Assembly: GCA_003490025.1 (NCBI GenBank)
Contig: DNJC01000041.1
Span: 23,531-55,386 of the forward strand
DNA: 31,856 bases
Reading direction: 5' to 3'
Source: Geobacter sp.
Lineage (GTDB): Bacteria; Desulfobacterota; Desulfuromonadia; Geobacterales; Geobacteraceae
The notes under the pieces were generated by a model. That model had not been told where the DNA came from and ran no database searches. It saw nothing but the letters and a program-made list of their open reading frames with translations. A program made the position numbers and the translations under genes. This document shows positions 24,636 through 31,856 of the stretch, piece after piece. Numbering within the stretch: the first letter of the stretch is position 1; each line of letters opens with the position of its first letter.

Positions 24636-24805
24636 GTTCTACGTTCTACGTTCTATGTTCTAAGTTGTTAAGGGCAGTTCCTGGGCAGGCGCTCGCAACG
24701 CAGGAAACGGGTGTAAAACAACGTAGAACGTAGAACGTAGAACATAGAACGTAGAACATAGAACGTAGAACATAGAACGTAGAAGGTAGAAGGTAGAAGG
24801 TAGAA
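24636..24805. repeat. TTCTACG palindromic repeat cluster, right copy
   Basis: Forward units (24636-24668) and reverse units (24719-24805, alternating CGTAGAA and CATAGAA, ending in GGTAGAA) flank a 50-bp core that has its own TTCCTG/CAGGAA stem (24678-24683 with 24701-24706). The organisation mirrors the left copy. The array ends 18 bp before the tilS start codon. Confidence 0.88.
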
Positions 24806-24823
24806 CTTGCCTTTAGGAGCCAT

Positions 24824-26197
24824 TTGAAAGACCTCGTTGCAAAAGTCCGAAGTCTGAACCTTTTCTCTCCCGGGGAGACGGTCGTGGTGGCGGTCTCCGG
24901 GGGCGCGGATTCCGTCGCCCTGCTGGATATCCTCTCCCGGCTGGATGACCTCGGGCTGAAACTGGTAGTGGCGCACCTGAACCACTGCTTGAGGGGGGCT
25001 GATTCCGACGGCGACGAGGAGTTCGTTTCCGGCCTTGCGGCCCGCTACTCTCTTCCTTTCATCGTGCAGCGGGTGGATGTCGCCTCACTGGCCGCAACAA
25101 AGCGGCTTTCGCTTGAGGAGGCGGGCAGAAGGGCGCGCTACGCTCTCTTCGACCGGAGCGCCCAGGCGCACGGCGCGACCAGCATCGCCGTGGCGCATCA
25201 TCTCGACGACCAGGCCGAAACCGTCCTGATCCGCCTGCTGCGCGGCGCGGGCGGTGCGGGACTTAGCGCCATGGCCAAATCGCGGCAGATCCTGAAGCGG
25301 CCGCTGTTGCAGATCACCCGCAACGACCTGGAGTCTTACTTGAAACTGCGGGGGCTATCGTACCGGACTGACGAGTCCAACGCCGATACGGCGATCCTGC
25401 GCAACAGCATCCGTCACGAGCTGATTCCTTTCCTCAAGCGCTACAACCCCAACGTCTCGCAAAGGCTGGCGGCCACGGCCGAGATACTCGCCTGCGACGA
25501 GGAACTCCTGGAACAGTTGACGCAAGCCGCCTATGATCGGCTGGCGACCGCCGAGGCAGGCAAGGTGTCGATGGCCGTCGAACCTCTTTTGAAGGAGGCA
25601 CGCGGTCTCAGGCTGCGCCTGTTCCGGCGCTGCCTGCTCTCGCTGCGCGGCGACCTGAGGCACGTCGGGCTGGCCCACCTGGAGGCGATCGACCGGCTCG
25701 CCTCGTCGGAGCGCCCAAACGCTCGGGCGAAACTTCCCGGCAACTGCTTCGTCACCCGCTGTTACGGCAGCCTCAGCTTCGAGACGGCAGCCGCACCGCA
25801 GCCGGCCGCCTGGGAGCTGACGGTGGCAGGGGAGGGGGAGCACAAGCTTCCCGACGGCAGCAGGGTCCTGGTCCGGCGGGCAGAGAGGCCGGCCCGGCTA
25901 ACCAGCGCCTCGCGCCTGGTCGCCTACCTTGCGGCTGAAGCGGCACCGTTCCCGTGGCTCTTCCGCAGCTTCATCCCGGGCGACCGCTTCGTCCCCCTGG
26001 GCATGAGCGGCGCCCAGAAGATCAAGGACCTTTTCATAAACGAAAAGATCCCCCCACCCGACCGGAGCGGGATACCGCTCCTTGTTTGCGGCCGGGAAAT
26101 CATCTGGGTCGCCGGCGTGAGAATGGGTGACAAGGCCCGCGTAACACCCGCAACTGGCGCGGTTTTAAGGGTGGAAATTCTTGAAATTACACCTTAA
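24824..26197 (+). CDS. tilS: tRNA(Ile)-lysidine synthetase TilS
   Basis: Essential ATP-dependent enzyme that converts C34 of the tRNA-Ile CAU anticodon to lysidine, changing its charging and codon specificity. The PP-loop SGGADS is at 25-30 with VVAVSGGADSVALLDIL around it; HHLDDQAETVLIRLLRGAG (about 125-143) and MAKSRQILKRPLL are family landmarks. At 457 aa it has the extended C-terminal TilS domains (about 320-457, FIPGDRFVPLGM...KIKDLFINEKIPP). The start is a TTG (MKDLVAKVRS) with TAGGAG 4-9 bp upstream. It lies upstream of ftsH, a common gene pair. Confidence 0.95.
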   Translation: MKDLVAKVRSLNLFSPGETVVVAVSGGADSVALLDILSRLDDLGLKLVVAHLNHCLRGADSDGDEEFVSGLAARYSLPFIVQRVDVASLAATKRLSLEEAGRRARYALFDRSAQAHGATSIAVAHHLDDQAETVLIRLLRGAGGAGLSAMAKSRQILKRPLLQITRNDLESYLKLRGLSYRTDESNADTAILRNSIRHELIPFLKRYNPNVSQRLAATAEILACDEELLEQLTQAAYDRLATAEAGKVSMAVEPLLKEARGLRLRLFRRCLLSLRGDLRHVGLAHLEAIDRLASSERPNARAKLPGNCFVTRCYGSLSFETAAAPQPAAWELTVAGEGEHKLPDGSRVLVRRAERPARLTSASRLVAYLAAEAAPFPWLFRSFIPGDRFVPLGMSGAQKIKDLFINEKIPPPDRSGIPLLVCGREIIWVAGVRMGDKARVTPATGAVLRVEILEITP

Positions 26198-26376
26198 AGC
26201 TCTTGTCAACCTGCACCCTTTGTGGTAATCCTTTTGTTCATTTGAATGCGTTTTTTTCTTTCTCATAATAGCCGGCAACGGCACTGGACCGACATCGCAG
26301 CCCGCCGCGGCTGCCGTAAAGAAACAACGGTAAAGCGCGGGTTTGCAGCATACGAAGCACTAATCCGGGAGGAAAC

Positions 26377-28211
<1,835 letters not shown>

Positions 28212-28212
<1 letters not shown>

Positions 28213-29063
28213 TGATCAAGGTTCAGAGCAGTTGGGAACTTTCCCGACGCACGCTGTCGCTCGATCGACCGCTGGTGATGGGAATACTGAACGTGACCCC
28301 CGATTCGTTCTCGGACGGGGGCCGCTTCTTTTCTCTGGACGCCGCCGTGGAGAGGGCGCAGGAGATGGAGCGAGAAGGCGCGGACATCATCGACATCGGG
28401 GGCGAAAGCACCCGTCCCCATGCTCCGGCAGTCGAGCTGGCGCGGGAACTCGACCGGGTGATCCCGGTGATCGAGGCCCTGGCGGGGAAGATATCGGTGC
28501 CGATATCCATCGACACCTACAAGGCGGGCGTAGCCAGGGCGGCCTGCGCGGCGGGCGCCGAGATCGTCAACGACGTGACCGGGCTCATGGCTGATCCCGA
28601 CATGGCGCGGGTGACGGCCGAGGCGGACGCCGGCCTGGTGGTGATGCACACCAGGGGGATGCCCGAGACGATGCAGGCGGACACCGGGTACGACGACCTG
28701 ATCGGTGACGTGAAGAGGTACCTGGAGAAATCGATCGCCGTAGCCCTGGTGGCGGGGGTAAAGGCCGGCCGGATCGTCGTCGATCCGGGGCTCGGCTTCG
28801 GCAAGAGCGTCCAGGGGAACCTGGAGCTGATCAGGAGGCTGGAGGAGTTCCTGCCGCTTGGGTGTCCCATCCTGGTCGGCCCGTCGAGGAAGTCGTTCGT
28901 CGGTGCCGTCACCGGCAGGGAAGGGGGCGAGAGGATCTTCGGCACCGCGGCGGCGGTGGCCCTATCCATCGTGCACGGCGCCGCCATCGTCAGGGTGCAC
29001 GACGTGGCTGCCATGAGGGACGTGGCCGTAATGACGCGGGCGCTGCTGCGGCAACCTGAATAG
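28212..29063 (+). CDS. folP: Dihydropteroate synthase FolP
   Basis: Folate-pathway enzyme joining 4-aminobenzoate to dihydropterin pyrophosphate; the target of sulfonamides. The 283-aa protein has the diagnostic loops GILNVTPDSFSDGG (24-37), DIGGESTRP (61-69) and GPSRKSF (near 223). The frame runs upstream into ftsH; I chose the ATG at 28212 since it overlaps the FtsH stop (TGATG) and places the first domain in the usual position. The TGATG overlap implies coupled translation. It precedes cdaA by 31 bp. Confidence 0.95.
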
Positions 29064-29094
29064 ACTGGAAGCGGCTGCTTCCCGACTGGGGCGG

Positions 29095-29853
29095 ATGAAC
29101 CTTTTCCTGCAAAACATAGGCGTGCTGCGGGACCTCCTGGACCTGTCGCTGGCGGTCCTGATCGTCACCCGGCTGTCGAGATTCCTGAAGGGGATCCTGG
29201 CTCTGCGCATCCTCGCCGTCCTCTCGGCCCTCGTCGCCGGTCACCTTTTCGCGCGCCTTCTCTCTCTGCAGACCGTACGGATCCTCATCGACACCTGCCT
29301 CGCCTCGTCCGTAATGGCCCTCGCGGTCATCTTCCAGACCGATATTCGCAAGGCCTTCGCCACGTGGACCCGGAGTCATACCGAGAAGGACGTGGAGATG
29401 TCCGACGTGATCGACGAACTGGTCTTCGCCGTGGCGGGACTCTGCCAGAAGCGGATCGGCGCCCTGATCGTGATCGAGCGTGGGATACAGGTGGACAGCT
29501 ACCTCGCCGTCGGGACCGATATCGACGCCAAGGTCACCAGCGAGCTGATTTCGTCGATCTTTCTCCCGTACTCGCCGATACACGACGGTGCGGTGATCAT
29601 CCAGCACGGCAAGCTGACCAAGGCGGGGTGCTTCCTGCCGCTGACCCAGAACCTCGAGGTCAGCAAGAGCCTCGGCACCAGGCACCGTGCCGCCATGGGG
29701 CTGAGCGAGTTGGTGGACGCGGTGGTGGTCGTGGTATCCGAGGAGACCGGCACCGCATCGGTCGTGGTCGGCGGCAAGAAGACCGACGTGGTGGATCCCC
29801 CGTCGCTGGGTAAGACGCTGAGAAGGCTGGTGGAACCGAGGTGGCTCAAATGA
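29095..29853 (+). CDS. cdaA: Diadenylate cyclase CdaA
   Basis: Membrane cyclase that makes c-di-AMP from two ATP. The 252-aa protein begins with about three hydrophobic helices (5-26, 33-55, 60-80), then a DAC domain with the catalytic DGA motif IHDGAVI (D164-A166) and the RHR motif GTRHRAA (R196-R198), both complete. CdaA with its N-terminal helices is the housekeeping form in Firmicutes. It overlaps the cdaR-like gene by ATGA. The order cdaA, cdaR, glmM is conserved in Firmicutes, where CdaR and GlmM tune the cyclase; here the same order appears in an apparent Gram-negative. Confidence 0.94.
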   Translation: MNLFLQNIGVLRDLLDLSLAVLIVTRLSRFLKGILALRILAVLSALVAGHLFARLLSLQTVRILIDTCLASSVMALAVIFQTDIRKAFATWTRSHTEKDVEMSDVIDELVFAVAGLCQKRIGALIVIERGIQVDSYLAVGTDIDAKVTSELISSIFLPYSPIHDGAVIIQHGKLTKAGCFLPLTQNLEVSKSLGTRHRAAMGLSELVDAVVVVVSEETGTASVVVGGKKTDVVDPPSLGKTLRRLVEPRWLK

Positions 29854-30239
29854 CCCAGTCAAAGTCGCACGAATGGGCCAAAGGGGTCAGTGCCCTCGCC
29901 GTGGTGCTGGCGGTGCTCATCTGGCTGAGCGTCATGCTGGAGCGGACCGGGGAGATCACGCTCACCGTTCCGGTCTACCTGGGCCAGCTCCCGCCCGGGA
30001 TGATCCTTGCCTCGCCAGCGCCGGCCGATATCGAGGTCACCGTTTCCGGACCGCGGATACTGCTGCTTCTCCTGCCGCTGCACGGTGTCGCCTGCGACCT
30101 CGACGTCAGCGCTCTCGGCCCCGGAGAGGTCAAGGTGGCGCCGCGGGAAGGGAACTTCCATCTGGACCGCGAACTGAAGGTGGTCCGGGTGCTCCCCGCG
30201 ACCGTGCCGCTGGTGCTGGCCAGGGCGGAAAAGAAGTAA
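29850..30239 (+). CDS. Short YbbR/CdaR-like membrane protein
   Basis: A 129-aa protein with one N-terminal helix (about 11-29, GVSALAVVLAVLIWLSVML) followed by a single extracytoplasmic YbbR-like domain (about 30-125, beta-rich, with LTVPVYLGQLPPGMIL and ADIEVTVSGPRILLLLL). CdaR proteins of Firmicutes usually carry several YbbR repeats, so this one is much reduced. It overlaps cdaA by 4 bp, and GAGGTG precedes the ATG; a GTG at 29841 is a less likely start. Its place suggests it regulates the cyclase, by analogy with Firmicute CdaR. Confidence 0.75.
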   Translation: MTQSKSHEWAKGVSALAVVLAVLIWLSVMLERTGEITLTVPVYLGQLPPGMILASPAPADIEVTVSGPRILLLLLPLHGVACDLDVSALGPGEVKVAPREGNFHLDRELKVVRVLPATVPLVLARAEKK

Positions 30240-30240
30240 G

Positions 30241-30335
30241 CCCCTCCCCCCGGAGGGGGGAGGCTGGGAGGGGGGAAGGCCGACAGGTCGGCAGCCGCAG
30301 CCCCCTCCCTGACCCTCCCCCTCCGGGGGAGGGGA
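30241..30335. repeat. GC-rich composite palindrome between cdaR and glmM
   Basis: C-rich and G-rich arms of about 20 bp on each side form inverted repeats around a core with a perfect GCCGAC/GTCGGC stem (30279-30284 and 30287-30292). It fills most of the 156-bp gap before glmM. It is related in composition to the elements at 9755 and 21965. Confidence 0.7.
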
Positions 30336-30395
30336 TGATTGAGAGAGTTGAGCGTAGCCTAGTTTAGGTATTTTATTAATCTTAGAGGTGAATGA

Positions 30396-31760
30396 ATGAA
30401 GAAGCTTTTCGGCACCGACGGGGTCCGCGGTGTGGCCAACGTCTATCCGATGACGGCGGAGATGGCGATGCAGATCGGCCGCGCCGCCGCCTACATCTTC
30501 AAAAACGGCAAGAAACGCCACAGGATCGTGATCGGCAAGGATACGCGCCTCTCCGGCTACATGCTCGAAAGCGCACTGGTGGCCGGTATCTGTTCGATGG
30601 GGGTCGACGTCCTCCTGGTTGGCCCGCTCCCCACTCCGGGGATCGCCAACATCACCTCGTCCATGCGCGCCGACGCGGGCGTGGTCATCTCCGCCTCCCA
30701 CAACCCGTTCGAGGACAACGGCATTAAGTTCTTCTCCCGCGACGGTTTCAAGCTCCCGGACGAGAAGGAGCTGATGATGGAGGAGCTGATCTTCTCCAAG
30801 CGCATCGACTCGCTCCGCCCCACCGCGAGAGAGGTCGGCAAGGCGTACCGCATCGACGACGCCGCCGGGCGCTTCGTCGTCTTCCTGAAGAGCACCTTCC
30901 CTAAGGACCTCGACCTCTCCGGGCTGAAGATCGTACTGGACTGCGCCAACGGCGCCGCCTACAAGGTGGCTCCCGCCGTTTTCGAGGAACTCGGGGCCGA
31001 GGTGATCACCATCGGCGTGAAACCCAACGGCACCAACATAAACGCAGACTGCGGCTCCCTGCACCCCGAGGTGATGAGCCAGGCGGTCAAGGAGCACGGC
31101 GCCGACCTCGGCATCGCCCTTGACGGCGACGCGGACCGGGTCATCTTCGTGGACGAGTACGGCAACGTCGTTGACGGCGACCGGATCATGGCGATCTGCG
31201 CCACCGAGATGATCAGGCAGCAGACGCTGAAGCAGAACACGCTGGTCGCCACGGTGATGAGCAACATGGGGCTCGACATCGCCATGAAGCGTATCGGCGG
31301 GCAGGTGATCAAGACCGCCGTCGGCGACCGCTACGTGGTGGAGGAGATGCTCAAAGGCGGGTACAACCTGGGCGGCGAGCAGTCCGGCCACATGATCTTC
31401 ATGGACCACAGCACCACGGGCGACGGCATCCTCTCCGCGCTGCAGGTGCTTGCCATCATGCAGCGCCGCGGCAAGAGGCTTTCGGAACTCGCACTGGTGA
31501 TGCAGCCGCTGCCGCAGGTGCTGGTCAACGTGCGCCTGGCCCAGAAATCCGACATCATGCAGGTCCCGGAGATAGCCAGGCTGATCAACGACGTGGAGGA
31601 GAAGCTGAAGGGAGAGGGTAGGGTGCTGATCCGCTACTCCGGCACCGAGCCTCTGCTTCGCATCATGCTGGAGGGGAACGACGAAGGCGACATCCGCTGC
31701 TGGGCGAACGACATAGCCTCCGCGGTGGCCGAAGCGCTGGGAGGTGAGAACCGTGGCTAG
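30396..31760 (+). CDS. glmM: Phosphoglucosamine mutase GlmM
   Basis: Converts glucosamine-6-phosphate to glucosamine-1-phosphate for UDP-GlcNAc, hence peptidoglycan and LPS. The 454-aa enzyme starts MKKLFGTDGVRG. The phosphoserine loop SASHNP has S101; the metal loop is DGDADR (about residue 244), and RYSGTEPLLR near 412 closes the phosphate site. Length is standard. GAGGTG lies a few bases before the ATG. In Firmicutes GlmM binds and inhibits CdaA, and the gene here lies in the same neighbourhood, though a repeat element separates it from cdaR. It overlaps pdxJ by 8 bp. Confidence 0.97.
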   Translation: MKKLFGTDGVRGVANVYPMTAEMAMQIGRAAAYIFKNGKKRHRIVIGKDTRLSGYMLESALVAGICSMGVDVLLVGPLPTPGIANITSSMRADAGVVISASHNPFEDNGIKFFSRDGFKLPDEKELMMEELIFSKRIDSLRPTAREVGKAYRIDDAAGRFVVFLKSTFPKDLDLSGLKIVLDCANGAAYKVAPAVFEELGAEVITIGVKPNGTNINADCGSLHPEVMSQAVKEHGADLGIALDGDADRVIFVDEYGNVVDGDRIMAICATEMIRQQTLKQNTLVATVMSNMGLDIAMKRIGGQVIKTAVGDRYVVEEMLKGGYNLGGEQSGHMIFMDHSTTGDGILSALQVLAIMQRRGKRLSELALVMQPLPQVLVNVRLAQKSDIMQVPEIARLINDVEEKLKGEGRVLIRYSGTEPLLRIMLEGNDEGDIRCWANDIASAVAEALGGENRG

Positions 31761-31856
31761 ACTGGGAGTGAACATCGATCACGTGGCGACCCTGCGCCAG
31801 GCACGCGGCGGCAGTGAGCCGGACCCGGTTGCGGCAGCCGCCATTGCGGAAATGGC
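31753..31856 (+). CDS. pdxJ: Pyridoxine 5'-phosphate synthase PdxJ (5' end)
   Basis: Only the first 34 codons are in the window. MARLGVNIDHVATLRQARGG is the standard PdxJ opening; the enzyme condenses 1-deoxyxylulose 5-phosphate with aminoacetone phosphate derivative to make pyridoxine 5'-phosphate. The start is a GTG with GGGAGGTGAG upstream, overlapping glmM by 8 bp. The gene continues beyond the right edge. Confidence 0.93.
   Translation, partial: MARLGVNIDHVATLRQARGGSEPDPVAAAAIAEM

Noticed and set aside
23944..24805. CRISPR array
   Set aside because: Units are 7-9 bp, not 24-40 bp, there are no regular unique spacers and no cas genes are near.
26198..26376. Heat-shock (sigma-32-type) promoter before ftsH
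   Set aside because: A CTTGAA is present near the tilS end, but no matching -10 lies at suitable distance; I could not support any specific promoter here.

Overview
The window is GC-rich chromosomal DNA, densely coded on both strands. The gene families and their arrangement suggest a Geobacter/Geomonas/Citrifermentans-type bacterium (Desulfuromonadota). This placement is inference from family content (TRAP dicarboxylate uptake with a sigma-54 enhancer-binding regulator, a UbiD-type decarboxylase, lipoprotein and TPR genes, intergenic short tandem repeats), not from a database search. No rRNA, tRNA, transposase, phage gene or CRISPR array was seen.

Region 1 (1-7557) is a complete TRAP uptake locus on the minus strand: a DctB-like sensor kinase, a DctD-like NtrC-family regulator, then dctP, dctQ and dctM. 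A consensus -24/-12 promoter and an upstream dyad array lie before dctP, so the regulator probably switches on dctPQM through sigma-54. A hairpin between dctP and dctQ probably lowers permease expression relative to the binding protein.

Region 2 (7890-12414, plus strand) is housekeeping: a UbiD-family decarboxylase (probably menaquinone synthesis), a TlyA-type rRNA methyltransferase whose C-terminus is made from an intergenic repeat, a HIT hydrolase, a DUF4124 exported protein and Lgt.

Region 3 (12418-18338, minus strand) is the most interesting part. It is a tightly packed five-gene set: an APH-like/P-loop kinase fusion, an 83-aa two-helix membrane protein, a 1087-aa protein joining a sodium/solute symporter-like domain, a STAC-like linker, a GAF domain and a PP2C phosphatase, then a STAS antagonist and an RsbW-type kinase. 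This reads as a partner-switching cascade whose input is a transporter-like module, the arrangement CbrA uses with a histidine kinase but here with a phosphatase output. No target sigma factor is present in the window.

Region 4 (18471-23939, plus strand) holds a terminator-like leader, a TPR lipoprotein, a peptide/oligopeptide ABC binding lipoprotein and two DppB/DppC-type permeases; no ATPase gene is present. Region 5 (23944-24805) is an unrecognised 170-aa gene between two palindromic clusters of a TTCTACG-type repeat. Region 6 (24824-31856, plus strand) is tilS, ftsH, folP, cdaA, a short cdaR-like gene, glmM and the start of pdxJ. The cdaA-cdaR-glmM order is the classic Firmicute c-di-AMP/cell-wall arrangement, here in an apparent Gram-negative.

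A striking background feature is the number of short-period tandem repeats (7, 9 and 6 bp units) and GC-rich palindromes in nearly every intergenic gap, some touching or entering coding sequence.
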